This document shows, piece by piece, positions 7,434 through 15,235 of a DNA stretch of 20,765 bases. Source of the DNA: CAYRFU01 sp964423525 (GTDB taxonomy: Bacteria; Vulcanimicrobiota; Xenobia; Xenobiales; JADMJV01). The translations under genes and the position numbers were made by a program. The stretch covers positions 1 to 20,765 of the forward strand of contig CAYRFU010000088.1 in NCBI GenBank assembly GCA_964423525.1, read 5' to 3'. The notes under the pieces are model-generated. The model was given only the letters and a program-made list of their open reading frames with translations, had not been told where the DNA came from and ran no database searches. The number at the start of each line of letters is the position of its first letter. Position 1 is the first letter of the stretch.

Positions 7434-8792
7434 ATGACAAAAATCGTTTTAATCGGGGCCGGCAGCGCCCAGTTTGGCTATGGCACCCTGGGAGAGGTGT
7501 TCGCCAGCGACTATCTCAAAGGATGCGAGTTGGTGCTGCTCGACATTAACGCCGAGGCCCTCGACCAGGTCTATCAAACGGGGCGAGCCTTTATCCACGA
7601 GCATTCCATCGAGTGCCAGCTCCAAGCCACCACCGACCGCCGCCAGGCTTTGCCGGGAGCCGATTTTGTGGTCATCTCTATCGAGGTGGGCGACCGATTC
7701 GCTCTTTGGGATCAGGATCGCACGGTTCCTCAGCAATACGGAATTCGACAGGTGTTCGGGGAAAACGGTGGTCCTGGGGGTCTGTTTCATTCCCTGCGCA
7801 TCATCCCGCCTGTCCTCGAGATCTGCGCCGATATTCAAGAGCTTTGTCCCGGTGCGCTGGTGCTCAATTATAGTAATCCCATGAGCCGCATCTGCACCAC
7901 CGTGCAGCGAGCCTTTCCAGACCTTCGTTTCGTGGGCTTGTGCCACGAGGTGGCTTCGCTGGAGCGATATCTGCCCGAGCTGCTGGAGACGCCCTACGAC
8001 CAACTGAAGCTGCGAGCCGCCGGCCTGAACCATTTCAGCTGTCTGTTGGAAGCCACCTATCGAGCCAGGGCGACGGACGCTTACCCCGATATCCGCTCCA
8101 AAGCGCCCGCTTTTTTTGCTGAGCTTCCTGGGAGCTGCGACTACTTTCAGAACTTCCTCGAGACAGGACGGCTGGTGGACACTGAGGGGGGGAAAAAATA
8201 CGATCCCCAGGCCGTGAAGGCCACCCGCCAGTGGACCGAACGCCAACTGTTCCGGTTTATTCTGGAGCAATTTGACCTGCTTCCTATTACTAGCGATAGC
8301 CATTTCGGCGAATACCTGGGCTGGGCTTACGAAGTGGTCGATCACCAGGGGATCATGGACTTCTATCGCTACTATCAGGCTTTGTTGGCCAACACTAAAC
8401 CCTCTATCGAACTCAAAGTCAAGGAACGATTAGTGCCCATTATGGAGGGAGTGGTGGCCGACCTCGGGTTTGAGGAAGCCGCCGTCAACGTTCCCAATCG
8501 GGGCTTCCTGCAAGAGCTCCCCGCTTCCATCGCAGTGGAAGTCCCCGCCATCATCGACGCCAAAGGGGTGACCGGAATCTCGATGGGAGCGCTTCCTAAG
8601 GCCTATGCCGGATTGCTCCAGAACCAGGTGGGGGTCCACGAGATGACAGCTGAGGCGGTGCTCACTCGTTCCAAGAAAGCGGTCGTCCAAGCTCTCCTGG
8701 TGGACCCGGTCGTGGACCGGGCCCTTCCCCTCCGGGAGATGGTCGACATGATGGTCAGTCTGCAGCCGCGATATTTAGGATACCTTCAGTAG
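7434..8792 (+). CDS. Glycoside hydrolase family 4, alpha-glucosidase/alpha-galactosidase type
   Basis: 452 residues, normal for GH4. It has a Rossmann NAD-binding start (IVLIGAGSAQFG), DADFVV-like strand GADFVVISIEVG, N145-Y-S-N148-P-M, the metal/active-site motif C170-H171-E-V, and G-L-N199-H200-F. GH4 enzymes cleave glycosides by NAD+-dependent oxidation-elimination and need a divalent metal, usually Mn2+, held by the Cys and His residues. As I recall, the CHEV form marks non-phosphorylated alpha-glucosidases, CHSV alpha-galactosidases, and CN/CD forms 6-phospho-glycosidases, so a phosphorylated substrate is unlikely. There is no signal peptide, so it is cytoplasmic. No sugar transporter or PTS gene is adjacent. 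The start is ATG 7434 with only a weak ribosome site. The last 38 bp overlap the convergent permease gene. Confidence 0.88.
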   Translation: MTKIVLIGAGSAQFGYGTLGEVFASDYLKGCELVLLDINAEALDQVYQTGRAFIHEHSIECQLQATTDRRQALPGADFVVISIEVGDRFALWDQDRTVPQQYGIRQVFGENGGPGGLFHSLRIIPPVLEICADIQELCPGALVLNYSNPMSRICTTVQRAFPDLRFVGLCHEVASLERYLPELLETPYDQLKLRAAGLNHFSCLLEATYRARATDAYPDIRSKAPAFFAELPGSCDYFQNFLETGRLVDTEGGKKYDPQAVKATRQWTERQLFRFILEQFDLLPITSDSHFGEYLGWAYEVVDHQGIMDFYRYYQALLANTKPSIELKVKERLVPIMEGVVADLGFEEAAVNVPNRGFLQELPASIAVEVPAIIDAKGVTGISMGALPKAYAGLLQNQVGVHEMTAEAVLTRSKKAVVQALLVDPVVDRALPLREMVDMMVSLQPRYLGYLQ

Positions 8793-9804
8793 GCTCCTCA
8801 TCGGGAGCGCTGAAAAAGAGACTGGTGAGGGCCCGAAGAATAGCCCGACCAGCCTCGATTCGATTGGCCGCGATGGTCAGGGTGGCCGTAATGGGCACCG
8901 CCAACACCATTCCCACCACACCCCAGAGCGCTCCCCACACCAAAAGCGACAACAAAACCACCACCGGATTCATATCGAGGGTTTCCCCGAACACCTTCGG
9001 TTCCACCAGGTTTCCGATCACAAACTGCACCGCTCCCAGTAAAATCAGGACTCCCACGGCCGCTCCGAAGCTCAAATTGGGTGAGAAGACCAGGAGGGGG
9101 ATCGGCAAGAAAGTGGCGATCACGGAGCCGACGTTGGGAATGTAGTTGAGCAAGAAGGCGAGTAATCCGAAGACCAGCGCGAGTTCGACTCCGGCCACGG
9201 TTAAGAGCGACCAAAAGATCACTCCCGTCATCCCCGAGATGGCCGTCTTCACGAAGAGGTAGCGCTGGGTACGTCCCTCGACCTCTCCCCACCAGCCGCT
9301 CTTCTCCGAGCCAGAATCGCCCAGCAGAATGAAAAGCAAAAAGAGAAAGACGATGGTGAGCTGACTCAGGAGAAAGAAAATTCCGTTCGTGAAGGCGCTC
9401 AGAGCGTTTCGGACCGTGCTAGTGAGAAGGTCGAGCAGTTGGGTAAAGTCGAGATGTTTACCCACCGATTCGGGGATGGCGTCGAGTCCCGACCAGAGAA
9501 GCTCTTGAAACCGGTCCTCATATTCTTTGATATGGGTTGCCAGCTCGGTGATCGAGGTCCCGACCACGACCGCCACGGTGATCAAACCCAGGGCAGCCAG
9601 GGCCAAAGTCACCGTGACCGCGGCTCCTCGCGGCACGTTGAGGCGACGCGCCATGAAGTCTACCACGGGGGAGATGGCCAGGCTCAGGAACACGGCCAGG
9701 ATGAACGGAACGAGCACCCCTCTGAGAAAATAGAGGCTAGCACCGACGCAGGTGGCCGCGATCACCACCAAACATAATTCTTGTAAGCGGCTTGACTCCG
9801 ACAC
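8755..9804 (-). CDS. AI-2E family transporter (UPF0118/PerM-like permease)
   Basis: 349 residues with the family layout: two close N-terminal membrane helices (LCLVVIAATCVGASLYFL, VLVPFILAVFLSLAISPVVDF), a third at about 62-82, a soluble amphipathic stretch (about 85-140: ITELATHIKEYEDRFQEL), then a cluster of helices to about 320, including the conserved LLNYIPNVGS segment and VEPKVFG/LVWGALWGVVGM near the end. Members export diverse small solutes or ions (TqsA for AI-2, others Na+(Li+)/H+), so the substrate is not determined. The start is GTG 9804 with no clear Shine-Dalgarno. It lies 37 bp downstream of the glycosyltransferase gene on the same strand, so translation may depend on readthrough from that operon. 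The 3' end overlaps the GH4 gene. Confidence 0.9.
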   Translation of the reverse strand: MSESSRLQELCLVVIAATCVGASLYFLRGVLVPFILAVFLSLAISPVVDFMARRLNVPRGAAVTVTLALAALGLITVAVVVGTSITELATHIKEYEDRFQELLWSGLDAIPESVGKHLDFTQLLDLLTSTVRNALSAFTNGIFFLLSQLTIVFLFLLFILLGDSGSEKSGWWGEVEGRTQRYLFVKTAISGMTGVIFWSLLTVAGVELALVFGLLAFLLNYIPNVGSVIATFLPIPLLVFSPNLSFGAAVGVLILLGAVQFVIGNLVEPKVFGETLDMNPVVVLLSLLVWGALWGVVGMVLAVPITATLTIAANRIEAGRAILRALTSLFFSAPDEEPTEGILNIAAAD

Positions 9805-9841
9805 AGCTTGGTCGGGTTAGTGACGCGTTTTCTCTGTCCTG

Positions 9842-10864
9842 CTAAACGATCAGGCGTTGGGGCTCGTGAGACTCTTGAGATGCGACCTCAGGCGAGGGCG
9901 AAGGGGTAAGTTGGAGGGGCAGCAAACCCAGAAAGGCTCCCACACAACAACAACCGTGATGGAGCATGAGGGCAGGAGGAGTGACCAGAGCCACCCCCAT
10001 TCCCCCTTCGCTGGCAATCCAAAGGCACTGGGGCGCGATCCAGGTGAAATAAGCTAGGGCCACGAGACTGGCATAGGGAGACCCGATCACCGTGAGCAGG
10101 GTCGCTAGCAGCAGAAGCAGAGGCCCAATGCGAAAGCGCCACCCCCCGTTGAGGGTGCTCCAGGCGATGCGACCCTGGAGAAGCAGTTTCGTCCACGGCA
10201 CGGCTCGATGGAAAAGATCGGTCTTTACCAGATTTCCTAGCTCCCAACTCTTCAGATGAATCCCCTCGAAACGAGGGTCGAGCAACAGCCGATGGCCTGC
10301 TCGTGACAGGCGGGCCCCAAACTCGACATCTTCGATGGAGGCTCCGCCGCCCAGACTCTCGTCGAAGCCTCCCGAAGCTTGGAATGGGAGACGACGGACG
10401 GCCCCCAAGCCGGTCCAGAAACTGTCCACCTCACCGGCGCACTGGCGATGAACGTAGCGGTGGAGGAGATTGCGAAAGCGACTCAGAGCGCTATGCTCGG
10501 GAGGGGCTTCTCGACTGTAGCAGCCGAATACTCCGGTCAGCTCAGAGTCTTGCTCAAGCGTTCGGGCCATGGCCATCAGAGTCTCGGGTTTGACCCAAAC
10601 GTCACTGTCGAGGAAGAACAAGACCTCGCCTCGGGCGGCCTGGGCGCCGTGGTTTCTGGCTCCTGCAGCCCCCCGGGGTCGACTCGAGTCGAGGCAGCGA
10701 GCCCCAGGAAGCAAGCTGGCAATATCGGGGCCTGGATGGCGATTCGAGCGATCGTTGACCACGATCACCTCCCACTCAGAGCCTAACCCGGCCAAACCAG
10801 AGAGCACCCGAGGCAAATGGCCGTGGGCGTTGTAGAAGGGAACGATGACCGAGTAGCGAGGCAT
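9842..10864 (-). CDS. Family 2 glycosyltransferase with C-terminal membrane helices
   Basis: The ATG at 10864 (MPRYSVIVPFYNAHGHL) begins exactly at the first GT2 beta strand; an upstream in-frame start at 10966 would add 34 unrelated residues reaching into the divergent glpK 5' end, so I reject it. Motifs: VIVPFYN, EVIVVNDRS, GAAGARNHGA, the metal-binding DxD as FFLDSDV, a GGFDESL acceptor loop, and IEDVEFGARLSRAG as the ED catalytic-base region. Two or three hydrophobic segments follow (RIGPLLLLLATLLTVIG, ASLVALAYFTWIA, and a Cys-rich HHGCCCVGAFLGLLPL). The enzyme probably transfers a nucleotide sugar to a lipid or cell-surface acceptor at the inner membrane. It is followed by the AI-2E-type permease and divergent from glpK across 52 bp. 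Confidence 0.88.
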   Translation of the reverse strand: MPRYSVIVPFYNAHGHLPRVLSGLAGLGSEWEVIVVNDRSNRHPGPDIASLLPGARCLDSSRPRGAAGARNHGAQAARGEVLFFLDSDVWVKPETLMAMARTLEQDSELTGVFGCYSREAPPEHSALSRFRNLLHRYVHRQCAGEVDSFWTGLGAVRRLPFQASGGFDESLGGGASIEDVEFGARLSRAGHRLLLDPRFEGIHLKSWELGNLVKTDLFHRAVPWTKLLLQGRIAWSTLNGGWRFRIGPLLLLLATLLTVIGSPYASLVALAYFTWIAPQCLWIASEGGMGVALVTPPALMLHHGCCCVGAFLGLLPLQLTPSPSPEVASQESHEPQRLIV

Positions 10865-10905
10865 CGAGCGGCTACTTATGGACAGGTTCTCAGAACCCTT
10901 CCCCG

Positions 10906-10910
10906 AAGGA
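10906..10910 (+). promoter_or_regulatory. Ribosome binding site fixing the glpK start
   Basis: AAGGA with 6 nt before GTG 10917. It supports the GTG start over the ATG at 10878, which has no such site and would add 13 residues absent from glycerol kinases. Confidence 0.65.
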
Positions 10911-10916
10911 CGACCC

Positions 10917-12404
10917 GTGAAGTATCTCCTCGCCTTCGACCAGGGAACCACCAGTTCCCGCGCCATTCTTTTCGACCAAAGCGGGACTATTCAAGGCGTG
11001 GCCCAGAAGGAATTTCCCCAGCATTATCCCCAACCGGGTTGGGTTGAACACGACCCCCTCGAGATCTGGTCGTCTCAGCTGAGCGTTGCCACCGAGGTTC
11101 TATCTCGCCAGAGTGTGAATGCCGGAGATATCGCCGGCATCGGCATCACCAATCAACGAGAGACGACCGTGGTGTGGGAGCGAGAGTCGGGTCAACCGAT
11201 CTATCCGGCGATCGTGTGGCAGGACCGAAGAACGGCTGAATTCTGTCGGCGGATGGGTCAAGACCATGGTCCCCTTATCACCGAGAGGACCGGTCTGATC
11301 CCTGACGCCTATTTCTCAGCCAGCAAGATCGGCTGGATTCTGGATCACGTGGAGGGAGCCCGAGCGCGAGCCGAGACCGGCCAATTGGCGGCCGGCACCA
11401 TCGACAGTTGGTTGGTCTTCAAGCTGACCGGGGGCAGACTGCATCTGACCGATGTCTCTAACGCCAGCCGGACCATGCTGTTCAATCTGAAGACTCTTGA
11501 TTGGGACCAAGAGTTGCTAGAGCTCTTCGGGGTTCCCGCCGCTTTATTGCCAGAGGTGCGTGAGAGCAGCGAGGTCTATGGCGAAACGGAACCCGAACTG
11601 CTGGGGAAAGCCATCCCTCTGGCCGGAATCGCTGGTGACCAGCAGTCGGCCCTATTCGGCCAGATGTGCCTGGAGAAGGGGCTGAGTAAGAACACTTACG
11701 GAACCGGCTGCTTTATGCTTTTGAACACAGGCTCTGAGCCGCTCCCCTCCAAGAGTCGTCTGCTGACCACGGTGGCCTGGAAGCGTCAGGGTCAGGTTCA
11801 ATATGCCTTCGAAGGAAGCGTCTTCATCGCCGGTGCGGTGGTCCAATGGCTACGAGACGGCCTCCAGCTGATCCGAAGTGCTCCCGAGGTGGAAGCGTTG
11901 GCTTCTAGCGTCGAGGACAACGGCGGAGTTTACCTGGTGCCCGCTTTTGCCGGATTGGGGGCTCCCCATTGGGACCAGTACGCCCGCGGGACTATCGTCG
12001 GTCTGACCCGAGGAGCGACGGCCGGTCACATCGCTCGGGCCGCCCTCGAAGGGATAGCCTTTCAGGTTGCCGACGTCCTAGAGGCGATGCGGGCCGACTC
12101 TGGTCTCGAACTCAAAGAGCTTCGAGTCGACGGAGGAGCCAGCACCAACAACTTGCTGATGCAGCTCCAGGCCGATATCCTGGGTGTGCCGACAGTCCGT
12201 CCCAAGGTCACCGAAACGACAGCTTTGGGGGCCGCCTACTTGGCCGGACTAGCCGTCAACTATTGGAACTCCACCGATGAGTTAGTAGCCCAGTGGGAAG
12301 TCGACCGGCGCTTTGAACCGAGTCTCCCTCCCGAGCACGTGGGCAGGATGAAGCAGGCCTGGCAACGAGCCCTGGAGCGCTCGAAAGAATGGGAGGAACA
12401 GTGA
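10917..12404 (+). CDS. glpK: Glycerol kinase
   Basis: Phosphorylates glycerol to sn-glycerol 3-phosphate with ATP in the cytoplasm. From GTG 10917 it has 495 residues, the usual length. The FGGY-family signatures are complete: AFDQGTTSSRAILFD at the N-terminus (ATP loop, D8), GITNQRETTVVWE, AIVWQDRRT, DAYFSASKIGWIL, GTIDSWLVFKLTGG, LTDVSNASRTMLFN, GIAGDQQSALFGQ, KNTYGTGCFMLLNTG, AGLGAPHWD and RVDGGASTNN. The start follows AAGGA by 6 nt. The stop codon TGA overlaps the GTG of glpD, so the two genes should be translationally coupled. No glpF uptake channel or glpR regulator lies in this window. Confidence 0.97.
   Translation: MKYLLAFDQGTTSSRAILFDQSGTIQGVAQKEFPQHYPQPGWVEHDPLEIWSSQLSVATEVLSRQSVNAGDIAGIGITNQRETTVVWERESGQPIYPAIVWQDRRTAEFCRRMGQDHGPLITERTGLIPDAYFSASKIGWILDHVEGARARAETGQLAAGTIDSWLVFKLTGGRLHLTDVSNASRTMLFNLKTLDWDQELLELFGVPAALLPEVRESSEVYGETEPELLGKAIPLAGIAGDQQSALFGQMCLEKGLSKNTYGTGCFMLLNTGSEPLPSKSRLLTTVAWKRQGQVQYAFEGSVFIAGAVVQWLRDGLQLIRSAPEVEALASSVEDNGGVYLVPAFAGLGAPHWDQYARGTIVGLTRGATAGHIARAALEGIAFQVADVLEAMRADSGLELKELRVDGGASTNNLLMQLQADILGVPTVRPKVTETTALGAAYLAGLAVNYWNSTDELVAQWEVDRRFEPSLPPEHVGRMKQAWQRALERSKEWEEQ
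12392..12396 (+). promoter_or_regulatory. Ribosome binding site of glpD inside the glpK end
   Basis: GGAGG lies 4 nt before GTG 12401, within the last codons of glpK. It favours GTG 12401 over the ATG at 12389, which it overlaps. Confidence 0.6.
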
Positions 12405-13966
12405 ATCGAGACCAGATGGTCTCCCGCCTGGAGACCGAAAAACATTGGGATATCCTCATCATCGGGGGGGGAGCCACGGGAGTGGGCGCGGCTATCGACG
12501 CCGCTTCCCGGGGTCATTCGGTGTTGCTGCTGGAGCAGTCAGACTTTGGCAAAGGCACCAGCAGTCGCAGCACTAAACTTGTTCACGGAGGCGTCCGCTA
12601 TCTTCAGCAGGGCGATGTGCCCCTGGTGATGGAGGCTCTCAAAGAAAGAGGGTTGATGCGCCAAAACGCTCCTCACCTGGTCCACGATCTGGCCTTTGTG
12701 GTGCCCAATTACACCTGGTGGGAAGCTCCCTTCTACGGCATCGGAATGAAAGTTTACGACGCCCTGGCAGGACGCTACGGCTTCGGCAAGAGTCGCTTGC
12801 TGAGCAGCCAGGAGACGGTAGAGCGGATTCCGACTATCACAACCGAGGGGTTGCGCGGCGGAGTGCTCTATTACGACGGTCAGTTCGACGATGCCAGAAT
12901 GCTGGTCAACATGGCCCAGACGGCGGCCGAGAAGGGTGCCAACCTGATAAACTACTGTCGAGTGGTGGGTCTCACTCGCGACCCAGAGCAGTTTGTCGAC
13001 GGCGTGATCGCCCACGACCTCGAGGACGATAAGGAATTTGAACTGAAAGCTAAAGTGGTGCTCAACTGCACCGGACCGTTCGCCGACGGTGTGAGACGCC
13101 TGGACAACCCCGAGGCCAAGCCGATTATCAGCCCTTCCACCGGCGTCCACATTGTTTTGGACAAAGCGTTCTTGCCGCGTCAAACGGCCATTATGGTGCC
13201 CCACACGACCGATGGCCGAGTGCTGTTTGCCATCCCCTGGAACGACTGCGTGGTGGTGGGCACGACCGACAATCCGATCGAGGAGGCTTCGCTTGAGCCC
13301 CAACCGACCCGCCAGGAGGCCGAGTTCATTCTTGAGAACGCCTACAACTATCTCGAAAAACCCCCTTCCCTGGACGATGTCAAGAGCGTTTTCTCCGGTA
13401 TTCGCCCTCTCGTCAAAGGAGGCGAAGACAACACCGCCAAGCTCAGTCGGGACCACACCATCACCGTGTCGAAAAGTGGTTTGATCACCATCGCCGGAGG
13501 CAAGTGGACAACCTATCGCCACATGGCTGAGGATCTGATCAACAAAGCTGAAATTTTGGGCGGTCTCGACAGCCGGACCTGCGTCACTCGGAATCTTCCC
13601 ATTCACGGCTACCACCAGGATTCCGGCAAGTTCGGCCGCCTAGCCCACTACGGCAGCGACGCTCCCGCTATCAAAGAGCTTAACGAGCGCCACCCCGAGC
13701 CGATCCATCCGGACCTTCCCCCCCGGGAAGGGGAAGTCCGCTGGGCTGCCCGCAACGAAATGGCCAGGACGGTCGACGATGTCCTGGCCCGCCGCACCCG
13801 CTGTCTTCTCTTCGACGCCGAGGCCGCCGGCGCAGCCTCGGCCAGAGTGGCCGAGATTCTAGCCGACGAACTGGGACGAGACCAGGACTGGAGCCAGCAA
13901 CAGACCCAAGCCTTCCGGGAATTGGCCGAGGGTTATCGAGTGGCTGGATTGGCTCAGAAGGTCTAA
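12401..13966 (+). CDS. glpD: FAD-dependent glycerol-3-phosphate dehydrogenase
   Basis: Oxidises sn-glycerol 3-phosphate to dihydroxyacetone phosphate and passes electrons through FAD to membrane quinone. The Rossmann motif is DILIIGGGATGVG (G22-x-G24-x-x-G27), followed by GTSSRSTKLVHGGVRYL, the GlpD/GlpA signature. Later come LNCTGPFAD, PSTGVHIVLDK, FAIPWNDCVVVGTTDN and ITIAGGKWTTYR, then a C-terminal DAO_C domain (EVRWAARNEMARTVDDVLARRTR). At about 521 residues it is a full-length aerobic-type GlpD. The GTG start overlaps the glpK stop (GTGA). An ATG at 12389 or 12416 is possible. With glpK it forms a complete glycerol-to-DHAP route. Confidence 0.95.
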   Translation: MNRDQMVSRLETEKHWDILIIGGGATGVGAAIDAASRGHSVLLLEQSDFGKGTSSRSTKLVHGGVRYLQQGDVPLVMEALKERGLMRQNAPHLVHDLAFVVPNYTWWEAPFYGIGMKVYDALAGRYGFGKSRLLSSQETVERIPTITTEGLRGGVLYYDGQFDDARMLVNMAQTAAEKGANLINYCRVVGLTRDPEQFVDGVIAHDLEDDKEFELKAKVVLNCTGPFADGVRRLDNPEAKPIISPSTGVHIVLDKAFLPRQTAIMVPHTTDGRVLFAIPWNDCVVVGTTDNPIEEASLEPQPTRQEAEFILENAYNYLEKPPSLDDVKSVFSGIRPLVKGGEDNTAKLSRDHTITVSKSGLITIAGGKWTTYRHMAEDLINKAEILGGLDSRTCVTRNLPIHGYHQDSGKFGRLAHYGSDAPAIKELNERHPEPIHPDLPPREGEVRWAARNEMARTVDDVLARRTRCLLFDAEAAGAASARVAEILADELGRDQDWSQQQTQAFRELAEGYRVAGLAQKV

Positions 13967-14014
13967 CTCGCCCTCCAAGACCTTCCTCCGTTTGGGCAAG
14001 ATCAACTTGACCTG

Positions 14015-14833
14015 GTGGCCCAAAGTCGTGAGAAGAAGGACATGATTGGCAAGCTGTTTCTTCGGTCAGCCCCCTACCAGGGGATGGCACCCATTCTGGC
14101 ACGGGCTCTTCCCCTCGGCCTCACCAAAGTAGCCCAAGTCTTGAGGGAGTGGTGGCGGCCCAAGCGAAGGGTTTTTGATCCTTCGAACCACTTTCTGCCC
14201 ATCGATCTCGCCCCCCAAGAGTGGAGTGAGCAGGAAGAGAGCCATCTTCTGGACGCCTTTCTCGACCCACTCGAGACCCAATCCCTGGTGGCCGACTTCG
14301 CTCAGACCCGAGAAGGTAATTGCGCCCTAGTAGCCACTATTAAAGCGGCGATGAGAACCTTCGGGAACCGTCTGTTCGCTTCCATCACAAGAAAGGCCGA
14401 CGGGGGGTTTCAAGTTCGTTTGCGAGACGGCGAAGAAGTTTCTCTCGATCCCGAAGACCTGGCCCGGGCTCGAGATTCGGCCAAACTCAAGGGCCCCGAC
14501 TCTCCCACCAAAGCGTTCGGACTTTTTGCCTACGCGGTGGCGGCTGCTCGGCGGGCCCAGCTGATGCCGGCAGTCGACCTCAAACTGGGGTTCTCCCAGG
14601 GTTGGCTGAGCGATAGGGAGCGCTTTCATCGCGCTCTGGACGACCTTAAGACGGGACCGATACTCAGGGCCGATCGGTGCGGGAACGGCTCAACTTCGAG
14701 GGACCTGGTCTCAAAGAAGAAGATGGCTGGTTCTATATCTGATAAAACACCGGACTCACGCAGGCTCACGCCTCCCGCCGAATCGAGAGAAGCTGTCAGA
14801 AGTTGTCATGCGTTGCTAGAGTCTCCTCACTAG
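14015..14833 (+). CDS. Hypothetical protein, possible Cys-peptidase-like fold, probable frameshift near 14650
   Basis: The uninterrupted frame gives 272 residues. The N-terminal 80 residues are basic and Pro/Trp-rich. Around residue 103 comes EGNCALVATIKAAMRTFG, where an N-C-A pair opens a helix as the catalytic Cys does in papain/calpain-like folds, then ADGGFQVRLRDGEEVSLDPEDL. This is suggestive only. After about residue 212 the frame looks wrong: it uses ATA, AGA and AGG codons and ends in unremarkable sequence. In another frame the DNA reads GRSVRERLNFEGPG then KEEDGWFYI and stops at 14740-14742, with usual codons. One missing G near 14653 would join the two, giving a protein ending at 14742. 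The start is GTG 14015 or ATG 14042; neither has a good ribosome site. It lies 48 bp after glpD. Confidence 0.6.
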   Translation: MAQSREKKDMIGKLFLRSAPYQGMAPILARALPLGLTKVAQVLREWWRPKRRVFDPSNHFLPIDLAPQEWSEQEESHLLDAFLDPLETQSLVADFAQTREGNCALVATIKAAMRTFGNRLFASITRKADGGFQVRLRDGEEVSLDPEDLARARDSAKLKGPDSPTKAFGLFAYAVAAARRAQLMPAVDLKLGFSQGWLSDRERFHRALDDLKTGPILRADRCGNGSTSRDLVSKKKMAGSISDKTPDSRRLTPPAESREAVRSCHALLESPH

Positions 14834-14844
14834 GATCGGGGCAT

Positions 14845-14860
14845 CCCGGTCTTGGCCGGG
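14845..14860 (+). promoter_or_regulatory. Hairpin upstream of the small secreted protein gene
   Basis: CCCGGT pairs with GCCGGG around a CTTG loop. No T run follows, so it is not an ordinary intrinsic terminator. Confidence 0.4.
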
Positions 14861-14870
14861 CCACTAATGG

Positions 14871-14894
14871 GAGTTGGTGTAGGGACACCGACTC
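14871..14894 (+). promoter_or_regulatory. Strong 5' UTR hairpin abutting the ribosome site
   Basis: GAGTTGGTGT (14871-14880) pairs with ACACCGACTC (14885-14894) over 10 bp with a single T-G wobble and an AGGG loop. It ends exactly at the Shine-Dalgarno (14895-14900) of the gene at 14909, so it could modulate ribosome access or mRNA stability. Confidence 0.55.
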
Positions 14895-14900
14895 GAGGGG
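14895..14900 (+). promoter_or_regulatory. Ribosome binding site fixing the start at 14909
   Basis: GAGGGG with 8 nt before ATG 14909. It favours this start over upstream in-frame codons. Confidence 0.65.
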
Positions 14901-14908
14901 AATTGGGT

Positions 14909-15199
14909 ATGAAACGTCTTGTCTTGATGGTTCTCGTGGCCATCTTTTTCAGTGGAGCGGCCTGGGCCGATCCCCAGGTGCGAGTTCGCATTCCGCGCAT
15001 CCAGATCACGATCGGAGATCGGGGCTGTAACGATGGTTACCATCGGCAGCCCTATTACCCCGGGGGTTACTATCCAGCCTATTACCCGCCACAGCGCTAT
15101 CCAGTCTATCGTGACGACTGTCCTCCGCCCGGCTACCACGGTCGCCGAGGTCGCCGCCGTCATCGGGGCCGCGGCCGATGGAATCGTTGTGACGATTGA
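14909..15199 (+). CDS. Small secreted Tyr/Pro- and Arg-rich protein
   Basis: 96 residues. MKRLVLMVLVAIFFSGAAWA is a textbook Sec signal peptide with AWA cleavage before D21. The mature chain of about 76 residues has a short beta-like stretch (VRVRIPRIQITIG), then a low-complexity Tyr/Pro/Gly region (residues about 45-65, with repeats of YYPGGYYPAYYPP), and a very basic tail (GRRGRRRHRGRGRW). Three Cys are present. Such Tyr/Pro-rich, basic, secreted proteins are often envelope- or surface-associated, but no function can be read. The start is set by GAGGGG at 14895, immediately after a strong hairpin. It ends 36 bp before the next gene, so the two may be cotranscribed. Confidence 0.75.
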   Translation: MKRLVLMVLVAIFFSGAAWADPQVRVRIPRIQITIGDRGCNDGYHRQPYYPGGYYPAYYPPQRYPVYRDDCPPPGYHGRRGRRRHRGRGRWNRCDD

Positions 15200-15235
15200 C
15201 GAAGGACGGGCTTAGGAGCGGTCGAAACAAAAGGC

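Noticed and set aside
7449..8345. 298-residue minus-strand ORF inside the GH4 gene
   Set aside because: Shadow of a complete GH4 enzyme; no motif or ribosome site.
10865..10966. N-terminal extension of the glycosyltransferase
   Set aside because: The 34 extra residues overlap the divergent glpK start and do not belong to the GT2 fold, which begins at MPRYSVIVPFYN.
12539..13615. 358-residue minus-strand ORF inside glpD
   Set aside because: Antisense shadow of a clearly conserved gene.
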